NCBI RefSeq assembly: GCF_016920785.2
Contig: NW_024609835.1
Coordinates: forward strand, 173,658,995-173,722,994
Source: Ixodes scapularis
Lineage: Eukaryota; Arthropoda; Arachnida; Ixodida; Ixodidae
Direction: 5' to 3'
DNA length: 64,000 nucleotides
Part shown: in pieces, positions 35,140 through 46,071 of the stretch
Layout of the letters: the number at the start of each line of letters is the position of its first letter
Numbering within the stretch: position 1 is the first letter of the stretch
The notes under the pieces: generated by a model
Databases searched by the model: none
Seen by the model: the letters and a program-made list of their open reading frames with translations, nothing else
Told to the model about the DNA's origin: nothing
Made by a program: the position numbers and the translations under genes

Positions 35140-36222
35140 CACAAGACTGATGGCTGCCGCCATCTATGTTGTAGAAAAGGTACCGACTTCAAACCGAAAC
35201 TAGCGCCTTTCTGTTTGGAGTGATGCGTGGGAATGCGAGAATGCAGTCGCTACCAACGTTTATCTACAAACGTTGGTCGCTGCAACCTGTAGCTTATAGT
35301 TGCGATGACTTCAAGCAGCTAGGCTGCCGTAGAGATAATTACAAATGGCGTAAATTTCCGCAACCAGCTGTCTACAAAGCAGCTGGTTGCGATCTTTCAA
35401 TTCTTATAGCCGTTTATACTGAAGAAAACAGATGATGCTGTCCGAGCAGAAGCTTGATCTGTTTGAGCATGGTATTTATGCGTGAACCACTGTAAGGGTA
35501 CGGCTTAAAACTAGCCTGTTGGAATATCCAGCAAAACTGGGACTTTCGATTTGGATCGTCATTATAGGTCGTCATTATAGGGCGTCGAGAACGAGAGTTT
35601 TCTCGAACAAAATACGACGGGGCAAGTTAGCTGACGTAGGTAAATGTTAAACATGATGATGTTTCCCAATCCTCGGGTAAAGACTTCATCATTAGCTTTC
35701 TCTGATGCTTATTGGGCAGTCAGAGGTTTCTGCTGGCGGAGTTTTGTCGACAAATGTTAAATTTTTCACCCGCACACGGGTGGTGATAGACATCTCGGGG
35801 GCCACTGTTGTGTTTGTTCTGAGCATTTCTTTACACACTGGTATATTTCAGCGTCTGTATGGCAACAGAGAGACTAAAAACTTCCAAATGAAGCACGGGT
35901 TGTCAATTGCTTCCTTCATGAAACAGCAGTCGCTCACAATTCAAGCTCGCGTTTGAATGCGTTGCCCGCGGGACACGATTTCTAGTGAAAAATCCACTTT
36001 TCTTTTTCCTTTTTTTTTTTTCTTTTTGGTTTTATTGTACGAATGCCACATCGTAGCAGACGACCTCTTGTCGTCTGCTTCCACTCCTCGCCGGAGCGGA
36101 GCTGGCGGGGCATGGCGGGATAGGCCCGTTGCTCTGGGGCAGGGGGCGCGAGCGCATCCGCAAGACGCGACCATGTTATGATGGCTGAACCATCCAGGTG
36201 GCTCTGTAACGCTCGATTTTGC
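35140..36222. other. Intergenic, with two small hairpins
   Basis: Two stems share the loop word tctac: ccaacgttt/aaacgttgg near 35252-35275 and cgcaaccagctg/cagctggttgcg near 35358-35391. No gene. Confidence 0.5.
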
Positions 36223-37376
36223 CATAGAGTTATTATAATGTACGCTAGAGGTTCAACTGGCGCTAGTGTCTATGCGACTTCCGTGACGCAAATTGAAGCA
36301 GACAGCAACCAGTCTACTTTTCCAGTCTTCCTGTGTATTCCTATGGGAAAGCGCGCGTGCATTTTGTCTCTTCGCCGGAAAATAACACGGAACACTTTGG
36401 TTATTTGGGTCGTACCGAATAGTATGTACCTTGATTAACACTTTAAAAGTGTAATTGCTTTAGTTAGAGCATTTTTCTTTATCACTGACCGATGTTTAAC
36501 TTCGCTACATTTCAGTCCCAAACGTGTGTTCCGCAGCAGGTGTGTAGAAACAAGCGACGATTCGAAGCAAAATTACAATCGAAAGGAACGTAGAGTGTGT
36601 TCAAGGCTCGCCAGCAATCCGGTGACGCTTATATATTGATAATATGCCAGTCCTGTCACTATATAAAAATGACCCCGTCGTGCATGAGCGGATAAAAACA
36701 TTCAAAACGTAGAGAATAAAGTCCGTGGGCTATAAAAGTTGTCTCTTCGTATTGTTTTCTCTGCCGGGCAGCTTTTATCGGGCACTTGTTCTCAAAGATT
36801 TCAAGCGTGCGAGTGATATTTTGAACGTAGAACAAGCAGCTTCGCTCAGAGCAGAAAGAATAAAACGGTACTTACTTATTTAAAATAGGAATAGATTACG
36901 TGGCCTTCAATTAATTTTGATCGTATATGCACGTGTAGTTACTGATCCGGTGTTACTGCGTAGTTCTTGCTGCCGTCTTTCTTAATTTCCAGATGTTCTT
37001 CGTTCGTTTGGCACGTATACCCCCACGCTGAAAAGCTCCGACGTCGCGTTCGCGCTAACAGTGTCCGACAGTGCACATAAATACACGTACGAAGCTGTTT
37101 TAGCACCGTGTTTTAATGCGATGAAGTTGAAAGAAAAACACCGTAACTGAGCAATTATTTCGTCGGCTTGACTGAGAAATGTTCCAAGCTACCTAGTACG
37201 TATGAATTATTCGGGATATTTGCTCTTATGATCGAGCGCAGGGAGAAAATGCACGCACTTTTTCCCATAGAAATGCGTTACCGGAAGTCAATTTCCGACT
37301 GGTTGCTGTCTGCTTCAATTTGCGTCAGCACACTAGCGCCACTTGAACCTCTAGCGTACATTATAATAACTCTATG
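36223..37376. mobile_element. Long-TIR DNA transposon, copy 2 (hAT-like TSD)
   Basis: It begins catagagttattataatg and ends with the exact inverse, cattataataactctatg. TIRs of about 150 bp include the GAAGCAGACAG region. The octamer gattttgc is perfectly duplicated (36215-36222 and 37377-37384). It is 1154 bp, lacks a transposase, and is the same family as 15141-16031. Confidence 0.88.
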
Positions 37377-37673
37377 GATTTTGCACGTGCCACATTCGAA
37401 TGTAAGCATCTGAAGATGCGCAATAACAAAACCTCTAAAAAAAAAAAAAAATTAACAAAAAAAAAAAAAAAATTATGCAGCTCGTGGCCGCAGCGTTCCA
37501 TTAAACATTCCTTTCATCTTTGCCTTTTTCCATAGCTTCCGCGAGCATGGATGTTTCACTTTACGTGATAGCGAAGCCGAAGCTACTCGCAAAAGCACGT
37601 CCTCCTGAAAGATGCTCGCACTGCTCGAGCGAGCGTGCATGACAGGGACGCTGAAAGCTCGCAGCTCGCTCTT

Positions 37674-37674
<1 letters not shown>

Positions 37675-37732
<58 letters not shown>

Positions 37733-37733
37733 T
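37675..37733. repeat. (AAT)n microsatellite
   Basis: About 19 uninterrupted taa/aat units. A polyleucine frame on the - strand is a by-product. Confidence 0.97.
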
Positions 37734-37794
37734 TTATTTGCACATACTGGAATGGGCACATGTGGTGGTGTGCGGGGCTAGACAGATAGGTGAA

Positions 37795-37885
37795 AAACCC
37801 CTGCTACGCTGGCACTTAGAATGAAACGGAGTAGAAAGTGGAACCTCTGCTACGCTGGCACTTAGAATGAAACGGAGTAGAAAAA
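37795..37885. repeat. 46-bp tandem duplication
   Basis: ctgctacgctggcacttaga with the following gaaacggagtagaaa occurs at 37801 and again at 37847, almost identical, so two tandem copies of a 46-bp unit. Confidence 0.9.
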
Positions 37886-40463
37886 AACTAGTGGGGGGAG
37901 CGTATTGACGCATGTTCGAAACCCAAGCCAAATATTCTATTTTGCTCGCCTGGAGCGCTGCTCAAAACTTGAGAGCTACGGGCCTATTGCATTTGTGCGC
38001 ACGATCGATTTTCTCGGTGCAGAAAGTGCATGCACGGGTGGGGTGTCGGCGCTGAAACGAATTCGGCGGGTGCAACAACTCGTGGTGTGTCGGCCGAAAC
38101 AAACCCGCACCGCGCTGCGAGTGGGCACGCGTGCGCACGAGTGCCGTGAAACGAACCCGCTATAAAGCCACGAACAGATAATCGTGCCGATCGCGCATCC
38201 GAGTTGATGAGTTGGAATTCCCGGGTTTTGCTCCTGTGCCACACTTTAGTTGCTTTACTCGCTACCTTCCAGATGGCGCGAGCAACTGTCTCTGTCCAGG
38301 AAAACGGCTATTTACGATAAGTTTTCATCGCAACTTTTATAAATAATACAGAAATTAAAGGACGCCTCTTATTTTGTAAATTATTATTTTCTTAAAACGA
38401 ACTAGTAAAATGGGGCTCTACTTTTATTTCTTGTTTCATCTCTTCCCATGATTCCAAGTGGCATAATATTTTTTGTTTAATAAATGGTCAGCCATCTTGG
38501 GAGACGTCAGTTGGTCTGTATGCCGTTAATAAATCTCCGTGCATCGGAAAAGGCGCTCGTCGAAAACGAACTACATGGTGTGCGTTTGAGTCTACAATAT
38601 CTGTTCTCTATCTCCGTAAGTGCATTTCATATATGCTGCCCTTTCTTGCTAGGTTTTAAAAGTCGCTGCCTCCGACGTCTCTTCCTAACGTCCAGTGTCT
38701 ACGCCTCTGCATTTTCCCGTACATATCCGATATTGCTTGCGTTCCCAAGTCACATGAGCGGCACCAACCCGTAGAAAGAAATTTGAACGGTTTCAAGCAC
38801 ATTCTGGTGTATCTGTGCAGTTCAGCCATCGCCGACAAAAATTCCGCCGTAGGCCTAAGTTTCGCTGCTTGGCTTGTTTGTCTCTTGGTTTTTGGCACTT
38901 TTCCTGGTCGCTGCTCCTCGTTTACGCCAGCTCACAGGTTCAAAAGCCTTCGTTCGGTGTCTTCCCTTTGTTATAATAGAATCCGCCTCGCCTAAGTCCA
39001 GCTGGCCTGCATTGTCTCGTGTCGTTGGTAGTTTTTCCGGATACCTTAGCCGATGCACAAAGGTGCGTGCTTACGCATTGTGTGTCATGCCTCGCCAGTC
39101 GGGGCAAATAAATGCCGTTACTTCTCATATTCCATAACATAGTTCAAGTTTTGTTTTAAGATGTAAACTAACAATCGTGTAAGAAATTTTGGCGCCCGTA
39201 GTGCGGCCAACTTTGAACGTTGTACAACCTTTCTGGCGGTTTTGCCCTTGCGGATGCACGCAACGGATATTGGCGAAATTTTAGCTCGTTAATGCGAGCG
39301 AGTTGCGAGGTTCAACCTCCTGCGAACGGCGCTTCGCAGCCGTTGTAGTGATTTCCACTGCGTTTAATGCAGAGAGGATTTCATATGGCCCCCCTCTTTT
39401 TTTTTTTTTATTCTGTAGGGAGCTTTTGAAGTTTGTTCTGGCTCGTTCGTTTATCAGTGCCTCACGGACTTGCTCGTATCAGCGTTGTTGCTATGTGCCG
39501 AAGTTTGGCCTCCGTAGGGAGACTGCGGACATGCCTTTTCTCGGAGTTTGTGTGGCTTCAGTTGTTGAATACTGCTAGTACACTAAAAAGACCGGGTCAT
39601 TTTTTTCGTTGGTAGTGGTACTTGGAGCAAAGAAGTTGATCTACTCCGGGCTTCAAACTGGTAATTTGTTAGTTACGCTTACCTTGCCTTCCCGTGGATT
39701 ATGGGAAATATTAAAAAGCATAGACAGGTAGCTCTGTTAGATGGACCCAAAACATTGGTGTGCACAACTGAGTGCTAAAAGAAGCTCGCGCCTCTAAGGC
39801 TGAACCGCATGTAAGCAATTTATCGAGCAATGAAAGTCTGTGTCGAGCGACTAAGATTTCTCACTGTTGCTCGTCGCGTCGCTGTTTTTGGATTTCTAGA
39901 AAACGTTGCTCATCGCCTTGGTCGTTTGCTTCTGTTGCTTTCATGGAGTTTGCCTCGTCGATCGAGCGATGGCGAAGTGGGTTGCCGTCGGTTGTTTGGT
40001 TGCTTGCTAAATATTTTACACGCAATTTATACTTCATACATAGCCTTTGCTCTGGTGCAGGTTTTGGTGGTTTTAAGTATACCAGGCTGTGGCAGTTTTA
40101 TTGCTGGTTATTGTTTGGTGCAATCCCGGCATGCTACGAAAGAGTTTTCTCTTGAACTGGCGACTTCAGGTCGTTTAGTTTGCATGCTTTTTTCTTGCTC
40201 CGGCATTAGTTTAGTGGGTGTCTCCCAGCTCGATCCTCCGGCTATGGCCAATGCATAGTCACCATTCCAGTGTTGGGTGTTGCAAGACTGTCAGCAACCC
40301 GTGAGTGTTAAGGCACCCTAGTACCGAGCACTGGTGTGGATTCGTTGCTGCAGGAAAAATCTTGTCTGAGGGAGGAGCTTGTGTCAAGCCTTTAGGGAGG
40401 GCTTTCTGTTTTCCATTCTCTCTTCAAGGCATTGGTGGGCCTGAACTTGGTTTTATTTTGCAG
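37886..40463 (+). other. Upstream region of DDX6; promoter not resolved
   Basis: Exon 40464-40589 opens with a 3' splice site, so at least one untranslated exon should lie upstream, very likely in this interval or further left. A possible donor is tatctcc|gtaagt at 38615, but nothing in the sequence decides it. I see no clear TATA box. No other gene is supported. Confidence 0.35.
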
Positions 40464-40589
40464 GGCACCAATCCCAAGGACACTGCCAGATAGAACGAGG
40501 TTGTCGGAGCCATCCAAGATGTCGAGTGTTGCAGAGAACTCTGACAACCACACTCCCGACAAGTCAATGAACCACACCAACAACATCAG
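40464..40589 (+). CDS. DDX6: DDX6/Me31B, first coding exon (ATG at 40519)
   Basis: A pyrimidine-rich tract and cag precede the exon at 40463; a GT donor follows at 40590. The first 55 bases are 5' UTR. Translation starts at 40519 and gives 23 codons plus 2 bases (MSSVAENSDNHT...). This is the start because it is the only Met in the frame that joins in phase to the next exon, and the polar, Asn-rich leader fits the short disordered N-terminus of the family. An upstream stop (tag, 40491) lies out of the coding path. DDX6-family helicases act in P-bodies in mRNA decapping, translational repression and miRNA-mediated silencing. Confidence 0.85.
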
Positions 40590-41354
40590 GTTTGTGTAGC
40601 CACTGATTTGAGGGGACTTTCTTCAGAAACTGTTTTGGGCTGTAAAAGTCTTTTTTTTTTTTTTTTTTTTCCAAGTTCTAAAGGAAGCACCAACAGTTTT
40701 CTTTTGGTTAGCATTTATTGTATAGAGTCGTGCAGCTTGATAGTGTTCAGTCTCCGTATGAAGGGGGGGAAGGAAGGAAGGAGAGAGAAGTATTGCACTC
40801 TCCATTTGTGGAACATTTGTCAGATTTCTGTCGTGTTACTCCAGGATTTTAGGACGCATAGGCATGTTTTCTTAAAATGGAGTTGTGCAAAATTGCATTT
40901 CCCTTTGTGAGTGTTGTGTACCATAAACCATTTGCATACTGCAAGCTTTTTTGTGGGGCCAACGGGTTGAACTAAAGCCCCTTGATAAAGGAGTTGTTTT
41001 TTACAAGTACCGCCAACCATTGTGAGAATGCTCAAGACAGGTGCCACGAGCGGGTGGCTGGTTTGTCGCATACCAGATGTGACAAACCAGCCTCCTCCAT
41101 TGTGCAAAGAGAATTTCACCCTTAATGGCCAATTCGTCTGGGCCCGCATTGCACCGGTGCAGTGCGGTTCGTGGCACATGGAAGGGTAAAGGGGAGAGGG
41201 GACTTTCCTTCTCTCCCCGCCAGTCTTCCGTGTACTAAAGTGGAAAGAGTTTACTGCACTGGACGGGTGCGGTGCGGGCCCAGACGTATTGGCCGTTAGA
41301 CGTGATTGTGGTGAGTTTACTGCATCCTCTTTGGCGGTTCCTCGATATCCGCCT

Positions 41355-41615
41355 TGAAACGTCACATTCGTGTCGTGCTTTCATTTGCTGTGGCGCTGGC
41401 TGGGGCACGGCAGCAGAGGTGGTACAGCAGACTCTGGTGCTGTTGTAGGCAGACAGTTTGCGGAAACTTCGAAAAACGGGAGTTGGGACGCTTCAAAAAC
41501 AGTACACTTGTATTCACCAGTCTTTTTTTGTTTTATTTTTGTCGGAACTTGTCACTTCTGGGCCACTTTTGATGCAAGGGCAGCGTAGGACGCTAAGCAC
41601 ACCAGTCAAGACCCA
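41355..41615 (+). mobile_element. Diverged relative of the 33901-34379 element
   Basis: Shared blocks: gagttgggacgc versus gaagttgggacgc, and ccacttttgat...aggacgctaa-cacaccagtc. Only the right-hand half is recognisable. Confidence 0.55.
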
Positions 41616-43324
41616 ATCCAATCAGGTGGAGGTGGAGGCGAGAAGGTGTTAGACTGAGTACTAATTTCTTTTTTATAAATTGTGACAGGTAGTAAGACCG
41701 CAGGTTTGTGGAAAGAAATTGGTACCCAGCATTAAAGATTCACGATTGTGGGAGGCTTTTTCGCTCGACAAAGGAAGTCCAAGAGGTGGTTTGCGTGCTC
41801 TGTGCTCTTCGGTAGATTTGAGTCAATGCAAGGCTTCCCTGCAACCCAACATTGCACCGCGTAGTATGTAAAACTTTATGGCTATTCTGATGTACATTCG
41901 GGCAGGCTTTCCGTACATCCTGGTGAGGCATGATCTTTTCTTTCCTGCCAGTGTAAGTTCAAAAGACAAAAGAAAACCGAAAGCTGATCTATGCTCTGTT
42001 TTGTTGTTATCCGTTAGCTCTCTTGGTGCTCCAAGACCGGAAAATGCTAAACCAACATAAGCTTCTATTCGTAGGTTCATATGCCATGCATCGCAGTGAT
42101 GCGTTGAAAAGCTGATACGGGTATGCACATATTTCTAGAATGGTGTGTCCGAGGCTAAAAATATTGATCAATGCTGAGGTTTTAGGATGTCTGCCAGTTT
42201 TACACTCGAATCTGAATTAATAGGGCTGCAGAAAACACCTCCTTTCCGAGTGGCAACGGCACATATTGGACGCATCTTTAGCATCTGCGAGGTTGAAGCA
42301 TGCCTAATAACTTGCCACGCGAGATCTGCAGTAAGTCACCTCCAGCGCGAGCTTACTGCTTTCGATAACACTTCTGCTCCTCTCGAGTACACACAGCCTA
42401 AGCATGACGGAAGGCACTGAGTGCATGCTAGTGCAGAAGTGCTCTACATTGCAGCAAACTGTCGACGGCGCTTCACGTGGGGCAACTCCACAGGTACCTT
42501 ACTGCGTGCACGGTGGTGTTGGCAGTAGAGGTGGTTCTTATGAGGGAGGCAAGAGGTGCCAACTCTGCCAGCCCGGTTCCCTATTTTGTAACTTGTAGGT
42601 CTTCCCGGACGTTTCAGGAATGTTTCGTGCACACGGCAAGTCAACCTCGGGGCTTCGTGTGGAAGCCGCCTGCGCTGCCAACGTGGCCAGGCGTGCAGCA
42701 GTACGCCCAACGACCGACTCAGATGTTCACGTGATGAGAATGAGGATTGAGATTGAAAGAAGCCAGAGGCCCTTTTTAGAATTGGCGAAGTTTCCTGGTC
42801 ACCTCATCAATTCAGTTGGGATGACGCATTTTTTGCAGCTGTAAATGAGCCAGTAGAATGGTCCCCCCCTGCCCCTTCTGGTGACCTTTCTTTTCTTATT
42901 TACCCTATGCTGCTAACTTCAGTAGAACCCCATTATAATAATGCCGCATATAGTAAAACTTCAGTTATAGTAAAAGGAATCGTCGGGCACAATTGAAATC
43001 CCATTTCCTCCATGGCTCAAAATTCTGATATAGTAAACCGTCAACACTCTGAATATTGGTTATAGTAGAATGCAGCAGTGCCGATAAAATGTAATTTCCC
43101 CACAACAGCATAATTTCTCAATGAGATTGGTGTTGATCGGCTTCTAGAAACTCGGGAAGTGTGCATGAACTACCAAAGCGCTACAGGCTACAATGCTAAG
43201 TCGTAAGACTGCTTTCCGAGTGGTGCTGCTGTTGCTCGTGACTGTTTCCGTTCTCGGGGGCACGCAATCATCTGTCCAATCAGAACAATAGTCCTAAAAG
43301 AATGAGAAAGTGATACTTATTTTG

Positions 43325-43423
43325 GGGGGGAGGGGAGGGAGGGAGGGAGGGAGGGAGGGAGGGAGGGAGGGAGGGAGGGAGGGAGGGAGGGAGGGAGGGA
43401 GGGAGGGAGGGAGGGAGGGAGAA
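43325..43423 (+). repeat. (GGGA)n tract
   Basis: About 24 GGGA units, nearly uninterrupted, on the DDX6 sense strand. It could form G-quadruplexes in DNA or in the pre-mRNA. The Pro/Ser repeats in the reverse frames are artefacts. Confidence 0.97.
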
Positions 43424-43680
43424 ATGTTTGGGACTGAACTGTGCCTCACGACTGATCCGCATGCTTTATGCTCGTTTAAAAAACGGGTAACTACCGAACG
43501 CAAAAGCAAATTGTGGATGAATTTGGCGTTTTTGTTGCAACAATGTTGGCCTTGGGGGAAAACAAAGCGTATTGAGGACATAATTGCCGATTGAAACTGA
43601 AAGCTGCAAAAAGCTCCGAAGCTTCAAAAAGGGAAACGTTGACGCAGTGCTACTTGAATGGTTTTGACACGTGCGCTGCA

Positions 43681-45508
43681 AATGTGCCAGTCAATGGGCC
43701 TGTTACTAGAAAAAGACTTCGAGGCATCAGACGGATGGTCGGAACGTTTCAAGACTGGAAACTGTCTCCGTTGTCATCGGAGGTCGGGTGACTAAGGCAC
43801 CGTTTTCGACGCACCTGTTGAATAATGAACTGAGCAAGTGCTACCCAGAGGAACCTGAACCCACTCCAACAAGAAGTGAACTCTTCTTAGGTTTAGACAG
43901 TTGGGATGACTCTAAATGCAGCAGATGCTAACGGGCAACACTATGCCCACATCACAAGTTTCAAGAGCTTCCTTGTGAAGTATTAAACGCCTACAAAACA
44001 AGTTTTGAGTTCAGTGCAACCTAAGTGGTATTTTTATATATGTGGTGTTTGTTTTTGGATTAATAAATATTTTATTCATTTCCACTCAATGTGCCAGTCA
44101 ATGGGCCTGTTACTAGAAAAAGACTTCGAGGCATCAGACGGATGGTCGGAACGTTTCAAGACTGGGAACTGTCTCCGTTGTCATCGGAGGTCGGGTGACT
44201 AAGGCACCGTTTTCGACGCACCTGTTGAATAATGAACTGAGCAAGTGCTACCCAGAGGAACCTGAACCCACTCCAACAAGAAGTGAACTCTTCTTAGGTT
44301 TAGACAGTTGGGATGACTCTAAATGCAGCAGATGCTAACGGGCAACACTATGCCCACATCACAAGTTTCAAGAGCTTCCTTGTGAAGTATTAAAGGGGCC
44401 CTGCAATGACTTTTTGACTGGTTTTTAATTTGCCCTGAACCAGAGCGTACTGAACGTAGTAACTTAATCCAACTTTTCTTTTCTCAAGTTTCGCTTTATT
44501 TTAAAAGTTATAGGCAAATTAGAATTACAAAAACAAGCAAAAAATAACCTCCTTCATGACGTCGTAGGTCCTGCCTTGAGTGGCCTTGAACTAGAGGAGG
44601 AGTAGTGAGCTCATCGAGCGTACACGGCTGCCGCACTCCGTGTCGACGGCTCGAGAGGGCGCCACTAAAGCACGTGTTGGATAGGCTGTATGAAGCGGGC
44701 GGCCAGGGCAGCTCGTATTGCATTTTCAGCGTGACTAAACACTAATTCGGCATAACATTTCATTGGCCACAAACGACAGCAAACACGAGGTAAAGATCAG
44801 TTCAGAACGGGAGCCACTTCCTGCAGACGCACCGCCAAATGTCCAAATCGCCAACAGGGCCCGCGCCGAAGGCCTTCGGAACGCTCGGAACCGGTCGGAT
44901 TCTTGAGCCGGTATACGACCACAGCGCCGCCGCGTACATCCGGGACCTTTCTACGCTCCTCGTTTGTCGTAGCCTCATCCCACTAGCCTTTTCTAGTATG
45001 CGCCGTTTTTTTTCGCCGCTTGGTGGCGGGTATGTCGACGGGTCATTTCTCGTTTCCGTACTTTCTAAACTGCATTTGTTTCTTTTCTGACCTAAAATAG
45101 TGAACAAAAACTACTTTCATACATAATTGAAACGGTTCGCGACACTTATATTTTGTATCTCGATTAAAAAAAAGCTCTTAGCGGCTTTGACCAGTGACAA
45201 GCCCAGGACCAAAGACGTCACATTTTGCGCGCTTTCGGTACCGCGGGTCGCCCTCGTCGGTGGAGGAGGTTTCCGCGTCGTCCGGTTAAAATATGACGCA
45301 CTGATATTTAGTTACTCTTTCCGTGCCCGCTAGCTTGCCCCAACCCCAAGAGACGTGGAAACCGCAAAAAAGGTAGACGCTTAAATATGATTGCAGGGCC
45401 CCTTTAAACGCCTACAAAACAAGTTTTGAGTTCAGTGCAACCTAAGTGGTATTTTTATATATGTGGTGTTTGTTTTTGGATTAATAAATATTTTATTCAT
45501 TTCCACTC
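43681..45508 (+). repeat. 407-bp tandem duplication, second copy interrupted
   Basis: Copy 1 spans 43681-44087 and copy 2 spans 44088-45508. Removing the inserted element (44394-45403) and one TTAA from copy 2 leaves exactly 407 bp. The copies are almost identical (for example gactggaaactg versus gactgggaactg), so the duplication is recent. Copy 1 keeps the empty TTAA site. Confidence 0.93.
44394..45403. mobile_element. TTAA-flanked MITE nested in the tandem duplicate
   Basis: The ends aggggccctgcaatg and cattgcaggg-type inverse (gattgcagggcccct) are flanked by TTAA at 44390-44393 and 45404-45407. The undisturbed site in the sister copy reads gtattaaacgcc, which proves a precise TTAA-duplicating insertion. 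It is 1010 bp with no transposase. Confidence 0.92.
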
Positions 45509-45998
45509 CCTTTTTAGAGCTTCATTAACGGATTTTTTAAGGTGCTCTCGATGCAGTAAAATTACATCCCGATCCCGACAAGTTTACTGTGAGGGGGTTC
45601 TACTCTATTCTACAAATTAAGCTCATTCTGAGCAGGTATGGAGGAGCAGCAAAAGCCATGACAGTTTTGTTCTCTAATTTTTTATTTTGGTCTTAAATTT
45701 TCTTTTAAGCACTTTTGTGTAACCAGTTATACACTTCATGAACCATAGTTGCTGACAAGACAGGAAGGCCTTCCCGCCTTCTAGTGTGAGCTTCTTGCCT
45801 TCGATAATGCCTCGCTGATATCGGCGAGACTCGTGCGGGAAAGCGGAGCCAAAGTGCGTCGAAAGCAGCCAATGTGGGCTGGAGGCCCGACTTCCGAAAG
45901 AAATTGCTGGCCATTCTCGTCCTGCCAGAAATTTTCTAGGAGATGAGGGGTTTGCCCGGCAGTTTATATGCTCATGGGTTTGGTGCGCTTTTTTGCAG

Positions 45999-46071
45999 GG
46001 ATGTTGTGGACGAAGGCGGCTGGAAAGCGAAGCTTGTTATTCCCCCCCGTGACATGAGAAAGAAAACTTCG
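45999..46071 (+). CDS. DDX6: DDX6 exon 2 (coding residues 24-48)
   Basis: Acceptor tttttgcag|g and donor tcg|gtaagt. After the split Arg codon it encodes DVVDEGGWKAKLVIPPRDMRKKTS. The W-x-x-x-L-x-x-PP-x-D-x-R-x-KT pattern is the conserved linker just before the helicase core in DDX6 proteins, which separates this subfamily from eIF4A. It ends in phase 0. Confidence 0.93.

Larger units (their letters stand above)
42920..45605 (+). mobile_element. Pogo/Tigger-like DNA transposon, decayed
   Basis: The left end cagtagaaccccattataata is typical of pogo/Tigger termini. The right end ggggttctactc is its inverse. A translated stretch near 43700-43780 (EKDFEASDGWSERFKT) resembles the second helix-turn-helix part of the DNA-binding region of Tc5/pogo transposases. 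The rest of the transposase is gone. Inside lie a (GGGA)n tract and a 407-bp tandem duplication. Confidence 0.75.
40590..45998 (+). other. DDX6 intron 1 (5.4 kb), repeat-filled
   Basis: Bounded by GT at 40590 and AG at 45997-45998, phase 2. It contains a dispersed repeat at 40992-41050, a related TIR element at 41355-41615, and a pogo/Tigger element at 42920-45605. No snoRNA-like sequence was recognised in it. Confidence 0.8.

Noticed and set aside
40305..40493. Frame reading through the DDX6 first coding exon upstream
   Set aside because: A 3' splice site at 40463 and a different phase show it is not the DDX6 frame.
42733..42830. Another C/D snoRNA in DDX6 intron 1 (gtgatgagaat)
   Set aside because: No box D, stem or U38 guide follows.
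43280..43581. Pro/Ser-repeat and Gly/Arg-repeat frames
   Set aside because: They are translations of the (GGGA)n tract.
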